Below are positions 1 through 13,291 of a stretch of DNA of 64,000 nt, piece by piece. A program made the translations under genes and the position numbers. Position 1 is the first letter of the stretch; every line of letters begins with the position of its first letter. The notes under the pieces are model-generated. The model was given only the letters and a program-made list of their open reading frames with translations, did no database searches and was not told where the DNA came from. The DNA is from Onchocerca volvulus (lineage: Eukaryota; Nematoda; Chromadorea; Rhabditida; Onchocercidae): positions 14,261,208 through 14,325,207 of the forward strand of contig HG738138.1 of the NCBI GenBank assembly GCA_000499405.2, in the 5' to 3' direction.

Positions 1-1255
1 TTTATGCTAAGTAACTAAAAGTATTCCCAATTATTGTGATTCAATTATATAATTTGATAAATATTTAATGTTTATTTGCCTATCAAATGATGACGAAGCC
101 TTGTGTATGATATATAATCGGTTGTTATCAGAAGCCGCTTTGGATGATTACATTTTTCAACAAATTATGGTTGAAATAATCTTTTATCTCTTTTTTTTTC
201 ACTTTAATCAATGTATTTAAAAGGAAACAGCAAATAAAAATTTGACATTATTGAGTTTATTTTCTTCATAAAGATATACAATGTTTAAAGATGGAAATAT
301 TGACTTAACTTTTCATTTCTAATCTTTCCATCTTTATAATCAACAATGTTCTTACAATAATGCCACTTGTGATTACTAATCACCACTGGCATTATTGTAA
401 GAACATTGTTTATTAATGAAGAACAAAAAAGATTCTGTTATATGTAATAGACTGTTATTTAATATTCGATATAATTTTTCATTTTACTTATTTAAAGGTT
501 TAAATATTTTGTTTAAAAACTTTTTTTTTAAATAGATAAATTTAGTTCAAGAGTTTTCCAAATTTGTATCATCATTCAATTATAATCTCTTCGAATTATT
601 GTTTCGAATTCAGACATAAAATTTTTTGGAAGAAGAAAATGCTAAGGAAGTAAAATAAAATGATAGAAAGAAGATGTAAAAAAGTAACATTTTGTTGATT
701 ATTCCTGCTATTTTTAGCAATGAAAAGTCTTTCATCTATTCGAATGTTGATAACCATTAATGTATTGAAAAAAAAAGTTCAGAAGATGACTGTAAGATCA
801 TGATTATCAAAAATTATATCTTGTCGTAATACTTTTTTTATTTTTAGCATTGATGATTTTCTGCCTTTTTTTCATGTGTAAAATTAAATAAATGCTTAAA
901 ATTATCATAAGTATTTTGTAATTTTTGATTTATTTTTCCCCTTCGATTTATGATAACAGCCGTACTTTCTTAATATCTTAATAATAATAATAATATGTTA
1001 GTAAATAACTCAAATATCAATCATCATTTTATTGATCAAAATATATTTTTCTTTAATATTATAATTCGTTTTATTTTTTATTGCAAATGAATATTTTCGA
1101 TATAATTTAATGTGAAGAAAGAAAATTTTTTGAAGAAAAAATTTTATTTAAGAGTCATAAAGAATTAAAATTAAGATACATACATGTATACAAATATTGA
1201 TCTAAAATTGTAATTTTTTTTTTCTTCTTGATATTTTCCAAACAATTTCATTTAT
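1..1255. other. AT-rich intergenic, no gene seen
   Basis: This stretch lies 3' of the MIG-18-like gene. It has no open frame with exon-like quality on either strand, only A/T runs. The one notable structure is the 342-410 fold-back, listed separately. An AATAAA-type sequence overlaps the stop codon region of the neighbouring gene near 1250-1258 on the minus strand. Confidence 0.6.
342..410. repeat. 24-bp perfect inverted repeat (hairpin)
   Basis: The arm at 342-365 (begins AACAATGTTCTTAC) is the exact reverse complement of the arm at 387-410. Inside, a 7-bp stem (gtgatta/taatcac) brackets a one-base loop, so almost the whole 69 bp can fold on itself. It resembles a small palindromic MITE or fold-back element. 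No protein is encoded. Confidence 0.85.
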
Positions 1256-4200
1256 TTATTTACCATTACTATCGATCGGACCTGATGCAAAACGTACTGT
1301 ACCATCTTTTGTTTTTTCACATCTACAAAAACTGTTGACTTTCAATTAATTAATTACTCGTTTATCAGGACCTGTACGAGACAAATACTTTTGACAAAGT
1401 AAATTTATTTATTGTGAAAAAATTTTTTTTCAGAAAAAGAAAAGAATTATGAGATCATGTAAGAAAATGAATAGATAAATATATACAAATATAAATAAAT
1501 ATATATATATATAAGAAAAATATAAAAAAAATAATTATTATTAAGATATGATCATGAATAGAATTATTTATTTGACGAATATGCATTTTCCAATATATTT
1601 GATATTATTATATTCGTTTGTAAAATAATATGAATAGTTAAAACTAAATTTTTATGATGTTTTGAATTATTCTGAGAAAAAATAAAACAGAGATTATTGT
1701 AGTAATTGAAAAAGTTAAACATACAGGAATTTAGTGTCACCAACGATTATTTCTCTATTCACTGGAATTTGAGTACCATCTTTTGCAATGCAGTTTAATA
1801 CATCAATTTTACCAGATGGCAAACAAGTCTTATTGAATCGATGATTATCTATCCACCACGAATCTATAAAAATAATAATAAATTTCCGTCAGTAAATTCA
1901 AGGCTAGATTTATTTATTTATCGATTTATTTGTTTTTGCTCTACTAATTTTTATGATTCGGAAATATTAATGAATTCGATTTTTTTTCTTTTTTTTTTTT
2001 TTTGTAGACAGTATCTATCTCATATACGCTTCTTTCTTTCAGCATTGTAAGCATTATAAGGCTATCTTGTAGCATTTATATCTTGAAATTGAATAATAAT
2101 ATTTATCTTTTCTGATTAAATGATAATTGATATTTGATAGTATTCAATTTTCAATACCCAGCTTAAACTACAAAAGTTAAATAAATTTCCATTCTTTGTA
2201 TCAACTCAGCATTTACATCTGATAAAACACTCAAATTCTTATATTTAACTTATTTTATAAAAGTTTTGCGAATTTATATCTTTCGTTTAAACTATAAAAA
2301 AATCTTTAAAAAATTACGTCAAATTCAACAGTATTTAGTTTTAATTGTTAAAAAAACTTCGTATTAAGTTTTAAAATATTATTATTCCTTATTAAGTATA
2401 ATTAATTTTATCCCTATTTAAATTCTTTTGAAAGAGAAATCTGAAAGAATTCAAAATCTTTTCTATAAAAAAAAAAAAAGAAATTGCTCAAAAAGAAAAA
2501 AAAAACAAAAGAAAAATTGACACAAATAAGAACTGAATAAATAAATCAGTTCACGATGTTTCATTAATAGGAAAAAAAGATTTGTTAAAAAATTTTGCAC
2601 AATGCTGAAAATACATACTGGCAGCGTGATTTTCTCCTTTCGAATCGACGCATTCCATGTGAAAAGTTTCATTTTCGATTCTTTTACGGATACCATGTAT
2701 AATAACTGTCCCATTTTCATATTTTTCGCATCTTAAAAAATAAACCTACTGTAATAGATGGATAATCCATCGTGATTATATCCAGTTCCGGTACCTATGA
2801 CATACCGTAATATCTTCATTTATACAATGCTTGTTATATCGGTGACGGAAGATCTAACCATAAATTATTGTATCTATATTTGACTGTGGTAGCTAAACAT
2901 TCGAGTAAACAAAAACACTGCTGCATCGATGACGGAAATAGCGGAAAACTAGACATATTACGGTATCTGAATAACTATGTTATCTATACCAGACTGTAAT
3001 GCTTTTACTCAATTATCGTATATTATTTGAACAAGATATTAGTGATAGAAGATTAACCAATAATTACGGTACCTATATACTTGATTATAATATTTACATT
3101 TGTTTGTATTTACCTCCATCCAATTATAATTTACCTGATTGTACTACTTACACTTGAATGGTACTTATTGATTATGGCATATTACTTGAGTAAGATATGA
3201 CTATGCCCATGATGAACGATAAGCCATCATTGTAGTATTTAAATTCAATTTTGATATATTACTTGAGCCGTATAAATCGCAAAGAATAACTTTCCATGGC
3301 AGGTCTATTTTCCTTAATTGTTACTTAGAGCCATGACATGATAATCATTAAATTATTTCTGAACACAAAATATAATTTTACACATTTCGTTTTATTTTTT
3401 TTTTTCTTGCAACGATATTGACTAACTTCTCGTTCATGCGATATGTGCATAATACAAATATTTCCGTTATTTAATTTTGACAAATGATGTATTGTATTGG
3501 TGGTTTATGATCAAAAAACTAATAATTACTAATACTATATTTGATTTTCCCAATTTATCACTATCATTATTATTATTGTTCATTATAATGCAATTTTTAG
3601 TAACATTATGCTAGTAACAATATAAGAGTCAAACGTGTCATTTAAATTAAAAAACATTGCATAAATTAAACAATAAATTCAAAAAACAGACAAAAATTAA
3701 CTTACTTAACAATATATCCATTAATTTCCTTCGATTCACCAATATTTATTCGCTCATTACCTTCAGCAAAACATGCTATCAATTTTTGTTGTCCAGCTCT
3801 TCCACATTCATATAAAAATGACTTTTCACGCCATTGTTCACCTAAATGTTTTTATTAAAAAAAAAAAAATTCATTAGATATAATTCATTTCAAAAAAAAG
3901 AACTATTCAATTTCGAAAAATAAAAAACAAAACTCTATAGACATTAATATATCAAATTTTAAAAATCTTAATAATTTAAACAAAAATAAATTTTTCAGAA
4001 AGTTTTGAATAAATTTTTCTAAAAAAGAAACATTTTGAAAACGATAAAAAGTAAAATTTCATAGATTTTTATTATATAATACCGAATTCTAAAGTTGTTA
4101 ATAATTTAATTTAAAAAAGTTAAAAACAGAAGAAATGAATTAATTGATACCACGTTTGTAATCACCGCATTTAGCATAATCGTGTACAACTTTTTGCATC

Positions 4201-5190
4201 ACAATTTGTCCATCACTATTTTTCGAACATTTCCATTTATAATTTCCATCAATAACACTTGAATTTATAGATATAATCGTGCCAGATGGTATTTTACAGC
4301 CATCAACCTCAACCATCCAAGATGTCCCATCATCAGTCATGCGACATCGCATAATAAATGCATCTTTTTCAACCTGTATCACTACTGTATATCATTTAGA
4401 CATTGGTAATGAAATTAAATTAATTCGAATAATTACGAAATGAATATTGATTTGTATTATGATGTAATGATATCGCTTGGTTAATTCGAAATATATATAT
4501 ATGTATATATTTCGAATATATATATATATATATATATATATATCGCTTGTTTAATTCGAAATATATATATATGCTTCCTAAATTTATTTATTGATAAAAT
4601 GTATATACGCAAGTTTTCTATCTGTATTTATCAATTAAGTATATAAATATATCAATTTTCAGATAAGAAATGAATTTATTTTCAGGTTTACTTATGTGTA
4701 TGGTATATTAAATTTTCCAGGCTTATTTAAATATGTATATATTCCAATTTTTTTAAGCTCATTTATCGTGAGCTTTTCTTCTGTAAACATATGAACATTT
4801 TAAAATTGCCACTTGAATTTGTGAAACTGACGATAAAACTTACGTTTCATTTCAACTTCAGTTAATCAGTTTTTCTATTCTTTTATTTTCTATAACAATC
4901 TCTATAGAAAAAAATATATATATTTAATAGTTATCCGATTAAATAATAATAATATTAATCATCCTCTTAACTAGCACTTTCAATAATTTAAAATGTTAAA
5001 ATCTTAAAACCAAAATAAATATTAACTAAATAAAATAAAATAATAGAATGATAATCATAATAACTGAAAAGAAACAAAATAAACCAACCCAAGTTTCGCC
5101 ATCTTTATAATTATTTCCATCATGTACACATCCATGTACACATCTTAATGGATTGATAAGAAAAAATACAATTAAAAGGATTGATTCCAT
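1256..5190 (-). CDS. Secreted protein with three MIG-18-like Fn1-type domains
   Basis: Six exons: 5089-5190, 4151-4373, 3706-3841, 2619-2731, 1725-1863, 1256-1322. Phases close and give 259 aa. Residues 1-20 look like a signal peptide (MESILLIVFFLINPLRCVHG). Three Cys-rich repeats follow, each with the pattern GxxW, aromatic-x-C, GC or C, then a second Cys pair with a C-x-K-x-x-x-G-x-V/I ending (CVHDGNNYKDGETW; CGDYKRGEQW; NSWWIDNHRFNKTC). This resembles the fibronectin type I-like domain of nematode MIG-18 extracellular-matrix proteins, so a basement-membrane or cuticle matrix role is inferred. No transmembrane segment is seen. The last exon could read to TAA at 1256 or be spliced further at its GTAAAT; the complete third domain favours the stop. 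Family recognition is from pattern memory only. Confidence 0.75.
4470..4573. repeat. (AT)n with duplicated flank, in intron 1
   Basis: Two copies of an approximately 34-bp unit (cgcttggttaattcgaaa followed by AT repeats) sit at 4470-4503 and 4540-4573, separated by a pure AT run. They lie in the first intron of the MIG-18-like gene. Slippage or local duplication explains this. Confidence 0.8.
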
Positions 5191-6382
5191 TTTGTTATTG
5201 CTTAAATTTGCAATTCACTCAGCCACTCTTATCACACTTTCTGCTTAACAACTGACACAAACTGAGCGAATTTTCATCTTTCCTCCACTTCCTCTCTTCT
5301 TCTGCTTTTATTTTATCTTTATAACTTTCAGTTTCTTTTTTCTTTCGTTTTTTTTCAGTACAACAGACTTATTTCTTATCAAACAACATTCATCTAACTA
5401 ACTCATTCATCTTATCATTGCAACATCTTTTTTTTTCTTTTTTTCATTTACTTCGTATTTCTGTTCATTGAATTGCAATCAATTACCATTTTATCACTAT
5501 TTAATACATTACCAGTCAATTTCTTATAACTAATTAAATGTGTTTTTCCAATTCATTATCACTGATAATTTTATAATTAATACTTAACACTAAACTTTAT
5601 CAACATACAGTTTCTTTGCTAATTTTCCAAATTTTAAAGTTCAGCTTCCAGCCATTTTTTTTCTTTTTAAAACGACTGGCGCAAAAGCACTATTTACCAA
5701 TCTTCTCAACATAAACACAAACATTTATGTAATGAAACTTTAATTTGAATGATTTCCTGCACTTTTACACTTTTTACACTTTTTCTTTCCTTCCACCTAC
5801 GTTCATTTCTTCTTATTGTTATTTAAGGATATTAAAATTATCATTTTTTCATTAGTGATAATTAATATTTGATTTAATCGATCATTGCATAGTTATTATT
5901 GCTAATGATAATGATATGTTTGATGTCATTTCTTTTACCGTGGTTCATTTCGACCCAATTTTTGTATAAGCATGATATTGTACGATATCGGATAAAATCA
6001 ATAAAAGCTATTTTGTACAATATCATATAAGATAAATAAAAACTATTGTTGACGTAGCGAAGTCAAGACAACAAAATCCAAATTATAAAAGGATTTTTTT
6101 TCCCGAGAAAACGATTGATTTATATAACGATTTTTACAGCAATTATCAACTATTAGCACACTTTTCTACTACTTGCTCATGATAATATTGTTGTCATATC
6201 CAGTATTTATCAATTTTTATCACTATTTTCTACCAATTCTTTGTGATAAAATATTATCATATTAAATATTAATCGATTTGTGTAGTATTATTTTATTCAG
6301 CATTTAACAACTTCTATCAATTTTTTTCGTCATTTTCAATGACAAATTGCATTTAAATATTATTATTACTTATGTAAAAATT
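5191..6382. other. Intergenic between two minus-strand genes
   Basis: This holds the upstream region of the MIG-18-like gene and the 3' flank of STAT. It is T/C-rich near 5280-5480 and has degenerate tgataat-type repeats at 5830-6300. A minus-strand AG about 13 bases upstream of the 5190 ATG (AAATTTAAG) could be a trans- or cis-splice acceptor. No coding exon is seen. Confidence 0.5.
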
Positions 6383-9300
6383 TCAAAATGATGATGTAGC
6401 TGCACATTGATTATCAAAATAAAATGGTGTAGGATTTAAAATTCGTGGCTTTTTATTCTTGGATGATTTCTTGCGTTCACCTAATGCTGCTTCTAGATTG
6501 ATATCCGGATAGATGTGATCAATTTCACTGAATTTATGATTTGTTAGCAATTCTTTGGATAAAGAACGAACATTCAAATCGATATAATCATACCAGTGAT
6601 GTTGCAAAACTGAAATTTAGAAACTGTTATTTTGTCTTCATACAAATTCTATTCTGTATTGCCTATTATTTGGTTGTTCCTAAATAGAATAATCAAACAA
6701 TTATTCTTTTTTTCGTTTTTTTTCCTAATTAATTTAATAATTTATCAGATATATTTATTTTTGCGTTATAATTCTTTTTTGTTTGGTCATATTATTATAA
6801 ACGCTTATTCTTTTTACATGAAATCAATTATTCGATTTTTTTTAATGCATTACTTGATAATGTGCCAATGAAATTAATTTTTTGAGTGTTCTACTTGAGA
6901 TTACTTAATAATTGCCACGGAAATAATTATTTGATTATTCTATTCGTGTATTATTTGATAATAATGCCAGTGAAATTATTTATTTGATTATTCTGTTTAT
7001 GTATTACTTGATAATATATTAGTTCTAGCATTCATTTAGTACCATGATAATACGAAAATAGATAAAATCATTAATTAGAATAAATTAAATTTATTTTATT
7101 TACCATTGTTGCGATATCGAACACTTATTTTGATTTTACCATATTCGACATCTGAAAATCGTATAAGAAGACACGAATGCTGGCGTACACTTCTTAACAA
7201 TTCTTCGGCTTCATCTTTGCCACAAAATCCATATATCAAACTATAAGTGGCATATTATATTAATTTTTGCATTTTGTTTGAAAATATCACAGAAATTTTT
7301 TGAATAAATTTTGTCTGGCATGGAGATTTTAAGATGAATCATTCGATAGTTTTATTTAAATTTATTCCACCATGCATTCCACAATTGAAAATTAAAACAA
7401 AATTGAAGCGGAAACCTAATTAATTTGTTGATATCTTAGTATTTAAATATCACTAAATTTAAACTGAATTATTCCGACTTAAATTAATTATTTAAATGCA
7501 TTTTAAATTCTATTCAAGCATAAATTAAATTTATCATTTACTGTTTACCTTCTTTAATCAGTTTTGATCTTCTTTTTGAACAATTTGGAAATAAAAATTA
7601 CTTTTCATCTTAATTATTTGAATAATTTGACAAATCTGAATTGCTATTGCATTTCTGTTTCCGATTCCTAATATTATCTATCGTAAAGTACTAAAAATAG
7701 TGAACTTTTAGTTCAAATTCCAATTTTAAAGATAAGCTAAGCCGGGTTACAACAGCTTATATCTGAACTTTTTTAAAAATTGTAAGTTATTAATCATTAA
7801 TTTTTAGAATTTGTGAAATGTAAACAAATATGTTTACCCATCTATCCACATTTGATACAAATATTTGTTGATAATTTCAGCAATTTTAAAAAACCAATCA
7901 AAAAATGCAACAAGTTTCCATTCACCTTCGTTTGTTGTCTTATTTTTAATATATTCTTGACAAACTGCTAACTAAAACATCAAGATTAGCTTATAATAAC
8001 ATCTTTACGTTACAGTAATATTCTATCAAATCTACGATGTTTTCGTCACTACAATAATATGCCACATACAGTAACCTCTAATTAGTCATATCTATGATGT
8101 TTTTGATTGCTGCATGATTCCATGCTCCAGTTTTACCAATTTTACGACATATAGGTTACATTATTGTTAAAAATTTCCGTGTAAACAAAATGCTAATTAG
8201 TCTAATTAATTGACTTTAGCCTTTAGATATTCTGTAAATCTCATCATATATAATAACTTTCCCTTTTTAAATAATCACTAATTACGATTTTAGCATTATA
8301 TGTTTTGTTTTATTAAAATATGGATTATGTCATATAAAAATATTTCATAAACAAAATTATCAATAACCTTTAAGAAATTTTCCAATATTATTTGTCCATC
8401 TTTATTTGGTTTCAACCGCAATATGATATGTTTCTTATCCTAAAACTTCTGTACTTGATATTGTCTTTCAAATACAATAAAATATAAAAAAATTCCATAA
8501 CTGCTGACAAAAGAATTTTAATTCAAACTTTTAAACTTTAGAACAAGCAGATAAAATTAATAGACGTATTTTGCATTTTTTTCTTGTGATAATATCTGAA
8601 GATTTTTGATATTTTTTGAAAGGAAGTGGAATTAAATTAATTAACAAATTAACTGTTGCAAAATTATTTTTCAAATAATAGTAATACTTGAAGGGTAAAC
8701 ATTCTTGGTTGAACAATTATCGGCTCATCTGTTGGCTTCTGCGGTGTCTCAGCAATTGCCTACAATCATACTTTTTTAAAATTTTTTTCAACTCTTAAAT
8801 TAATTATCTCTTTCCCTTAAATTAATTAACAAAAAGAAAAACTGGACTTATTCACATTTTTTTTTAAAAATTTTTGACGATAAATTTTTCTCTTTGATTT
8901 GAATTATTTCACCTTCATTTTCACATCCTTGTTTTAATTTGTACATTATTAACAACATTCTTCAAATATTTCCTATCATTTTTCAATCAAATTCATTCAG
9001 TTGCAACTTCAGTTTAGAACCTGAGAAGTGAAAAGTTCAAACTGAATTCATTTCTACTAATTAAACAAAACGATGAAATCATCCTAAGAAAATAAAAAAC
9101 AAAAAAACACTTTTTTTTTTTTCATTTTTGACATAATCAAAACCATAACACTATTTTAAAGATGTTCTTTATGAATTAGCAATGAATTATTTAAAAATCC
9201 CCGACAATTAAAAATCACTTTTGCATTCGGTACAGTAATGCATAAGAATAAGTTAAATGACGTGATACAAAATAAATCTAATAAGAAAAGAGAAAATTAA

Positions 9301-12300
9301 AATCAAAAGCTAATTAACCAAAATCATAATTTTCAATTTACGATTAAATTACTATTTCTTGGTTTTCAATCTTCCTTTCAAATTTCAAAATTTTTTGATA
9401 ATACCTGAAATTTCATTTCTAAAGCTTCGGCCATTTCTTGGCAATCAACTTTTTGTGGCATATCGCTTAGTGGTCGACGTACCTAAATTTAGCTAATATT
9501 TAATGTGATCTGATAACCACTACTAGATTAATAAACGATAATTTAATAAACTTTAATGTGATATTTAAAATTCTATATATTATTGCCTTAAATTAATTGT
9601 TTTATTATACTACGAGGTTGTGTTTTCTCTCAAATTTTTTATTATATAATACGTCATTTTGCTATTATATTATTACAACACAATATTTGAAATTCCATAC
9701 TCAATGATATATTTCAAAAGTATATTACTTTATTATATTGAATTAATTATTTTACTGCATCATTACATTACTTTATTTGTATTTATATTGCCAGTGACTC
9801 AGTATTCGAAATTCTCTATCTAATATTAAGCTTATAGGATATATAGAGCGCTTGCATTTTTAATAATATAATTAAAATTCAATATAATCATGAATGTTAT
9901 TTTGCTGATTAAAATATAATATAATATAATTGTAATGAATGTTACTATACTAATTAAAATGTAATATAATACAAATGCATTGAAATTGAATACTTGAGAT
10001 GGAAATATTCTGACTGCGTCAGTATTAATATTACTTTAAGTATAATTATTTCAAAAAATTTTGTTGAGAAAAATCATTGCAATTCTAATGTCATTATTTT
10101 TCATAATTTTTATAAATTAGATAATAATGTTAATTTTGATAAAATTAATGTTATTATTTAACTTCGGATAAATTATTTCTTTCTTTATGCCAAAAAATAA
10201 AATTATTCCAAAAATTAAGATCATGTAAAATATCGGGAATAATATCTTATTTTCTAATATAATATTTTATTTTCTCCCTTATTTTTTTTGCAAGCAATTA
10301 AAATTACCAAATCAGAAAATGATCGTTCAAGGAAAAGTAGTGCTTCGACATCGCTTTTCGGACCAACTAGTATGGCAAATGGTAGCGAAACTTTTTTACC
10401 AATTAATTTTATCCCATGTGAAGCTTCCAATTGAATGTTATAACATAAGCAATAACGTTTCGTTGCTACTGAATCACGCCGTAAATGGTCTTTCTTTGCT
10501 ACACGCTGAAAAAAAAAAAAGAAAAAAAAGAAATTGTAATACAAAAAAATATTACGTAAAAACCAAAACTTTTAATGTTTAATGCAAGAAATATTATATA
10601 AAAATAAACTTCTAATAATTCTTACGAAAAAGTATTACTTGGATATAGAACAAATTTGAATTTTATTAAAATTTTGTTTATTCCGATTAACTTCTAAATT
10701 TTAATTTTCTGAATATGAATTTAAATTTTTAGAATTAATAAACAAACCATATCATCAAATTTAGCTTTTAAATCTCCATCTATCTTTGAAAATACTGCAC
10801 ATGGTGGTTCAATTGAAAATTCCTCATTCTCATATCTGAATAAATAAAATTCGTCTTTTTTTTTCTATTTTATAATTTAAAATTTAATTGAATCCTTTTA
10901 TCTGATTAATAAACAGAATTTAATAGGTAGAATTTACATATTATAATAAGCATCTGTTAAAAGTTGACGAGCTGTATCATCCGTTATTAAAAAGCATCGA
11001 ATTTCAACGCCATTATTGTTGATATCAAGATCGAACGCACGACCGCCAAGTATTCTTAAACGAATTAATTTTGCATAATCTACCCTTTCTAAATCATTTG
11101 CAAAATTAAAAAGTTTTTTTTTGCAAACTACGTATTAACTTTTTCGTTTTTAAAAACTGAATAAAAAAAAAATTTACACCTAATTTCAGTATTAAACCAA
11201 AAACGGCTTCGTCGATGTTTTTCAGCATCACCACATTTGATAACAACTGATGGTGGTTGTCGTGATACGATAATAGAATAATACAAAAAATAATGTGCAA
11301 GTTGTTGAAATTTGGTATAAAATATTTCAAATTCACTATGATCGCATCTTCCTTTGAGATACTGTAAACCGGATAATGTTTGTTCCAAAAGTTCGCCAAA
11401 ATAATCAAATCTAAAAATGTCATACAGAAATTTATTTAGCACATTAGGTTGAAGACATTGCTATCATCATCAGCATTATTATAATCGTTATCATTATTCT
11501 GTCATTATCACTATTTTTTGATCAACTTAACACCATCATCCTATTTTTATTATCGTCATCATTCATTATTTTTATTATTCTATCGTTGCATTACCATTAT
11601 CATTTTGTTATTACCATCACTATAATTACATCATTATCACTTATTGTCGCTATGACTATCATCCTATCATTACCACTGTTTCGTTATCATCATTCAGTAT
11701 ATTCATCATTACATTACCACCATATTCCATCATCATCTTCATTCTGTTATCATGATCGTCATCAGTCTATCATTCACCATTCCATCATTATTTTTCCATT
11801 ACTATCATTATCCATCATTATCACAATTTTAATTTAAAACTATTAAAATTTAGTGCTAAAGTTTACAGAAATGAAAATTTAGTATTAAAGTGAAGGATTC
11901 CTTCAAAGTTCACGATAACCAAAAACGGTCGAAAGTTAATTTCCAATGCATCATTTTATCTGGGAGTACACCATCAACAAAACTAAAATTGAATAATGAA
12001 CAACGAACTGTTCATGGATAGTATCCAGGAGACAGTAATGGTTTTGTTGTGTCCACAATGTCCCTATACTAACTTTCTGTTGTCGAGCAGCCCATGAATA
12101 CAGTACTTCACCCATTAAATAATTCCTTTCATCTTCAAAAGCTCCATATAAATCATTTGCATGGGATAATATTTGCTGTAATATAATTTGAATTTTTATA
12201 AATTTTCACTAATTTCTACAAATTTTATAATAATACAAGAGAATTCTCCCTTCTAATGTAAAAACTTATTTAAAAAATTCACAAATCTAATTATTTTTAC

Positions 12301-13291
12301 TAATTCCCGAATTTTATAAATTGTTCTTAAATATTTAGCTTCATTTATTGTTGAAAAAATACTTCAGTATATACCTTTTAGCATCCAATGTTTCGCAAAA
12401 ACTGAACAAATTTAATTGATAAAAATTTGAATAGGTAAAAATATATAAAAATGAATGAAAATACAAAAGTATAATAATACAAAAGTAAGGAAAATGAATG
12501 TGAAAATGAAGTGAATTAAATTTCACTTTCTATTTTCGAAATTCCTCAAAAAATGAAAAAGTATCAAAATAATTCACATTAATGTCACATATTCGTAATT
12601 AATGATATAAAGATGATAGTGGTTAAATTCAAAATTAGCAAGCCTAAGTTGACTCCGATTTTCGGTTTTTAATTATTGTGAGTTTTAAATCTTTTCCTTT
12701 TATTGATTATTATAATTAATTACTATCACAATAATAGTATCAATCTTTCGTTAATGGTTAATTATTGTGATTTCTTTTCAAATATCAGTTTCGAAACCTA
12801 TTTCATAATTCGATCTGTTTCTTGCGACTTTGTTTAAAACGTAAAGAGTTAAACAAACCGCAATAATTTGTTGTCGATTAGCTGGAAGCACTTTTCCGGA
12901 CAATAACAAATCAGCATTATCTTTAAAATGCTGTAATAAATAATAGTAGTGCAATTAATTTGATCTTCATTTGAAACTTTATAACTTCATAAAAATTCGA
13001 CATTTGAAAACAATCATATTTTAACATAAATTCAAATGGGTGTAAAAAGTAATAAGCTCTAACTGGAAATTAATTGAGACTAAATGCAGCAAAAAATTGA
13101 AAATTTAATGTCAAAATTCAAAATTCAATTTTAAATTTTTGGTAAAATAAAAAGAAAAGTCTTACTTGATATATTTCAGCAGAAAAATTATGCTTGATGA
13201 TAAAATTTCCATCAATATTTCTTACTTCCAAATCTCTAACATTTGAAGATGATTGTTGTAATTGTTGTTGTTCGAGATCGATGCATTCCAT
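6383..13291 (-). CDS. STAT: STAT transcription factor (no N-terminal domain)
   Basis: Thirteen exons: 13166-13291, 12859-12930, 12009-12175, 11178-11410, 10938-11127, 10748-10835, 10308-10505, 9405-9482, 8688-8759, 8368-8439, 7838-7971, 7104-7240, 6383-6609. They total 1794 nt, 597 aa, and all phases agree. Order: coiled-coil (WAARQQKVSIG), DNA-binding domain (IIVSRQPPSVVIKCG; VSLPFAILVGPKSD then ERSFSD), linker (EALEMKFQ; WIDGLIYGFCGKDEAEELL), SH2 (HSCLLIRFSD, with the phosphotyrosine-binding Arg), and a tail. The only plausible phospho-acceptor after SH2 is in TPFYFDNQC. STATs dimerise through SH2-phosphotyrosine and act in the nucleus. The ATG at 13291 starts just before the coiled coil, so the usual N-domain is absent, as in C. 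elegans STA-1. The 11178 donor (GGT|GTAAAT) was chosen by phase; AG|GTGTAA two bases earlier is the alternative. Confidence 0.92.
6846..7020. repeat. Degenerate ~53-bp tandem repeat in STAT intron
   Basis: Units start near 6846, 6899, 6950 and 7003 with gtattacttgataat-like sequence, followed by gccagtgaaat and then ttatttgattattct. About three and a half copies lie in the last STAT intron. No coding potential. Confidence 0.7.
11465..11835. repeat. Low-complexity CAT/ATT-rich tract in STAT intron
   Basis: About 370 bp made of degenerate tcatcatta/ccattatca repeats in the intron between the 12009-12175 and 11178-11410 exons. The open frame through it encodes only His/Ile/Ser/Tyr low complexity and is not a gene. 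Confidence 0.85.

Noticed and set aside
6632..6871. 79-codon plus-strand Phe/Ile/Leu-rich frame
   Set aside because: Sits in a STAT intron, is made of T-rich low complexity and has no start context or partner exon.
11586..11837. 83-codon His/Ile/Ser-rich frame
   Set aside because: Translation of an intronic CAT/ATT low-complexity tract.
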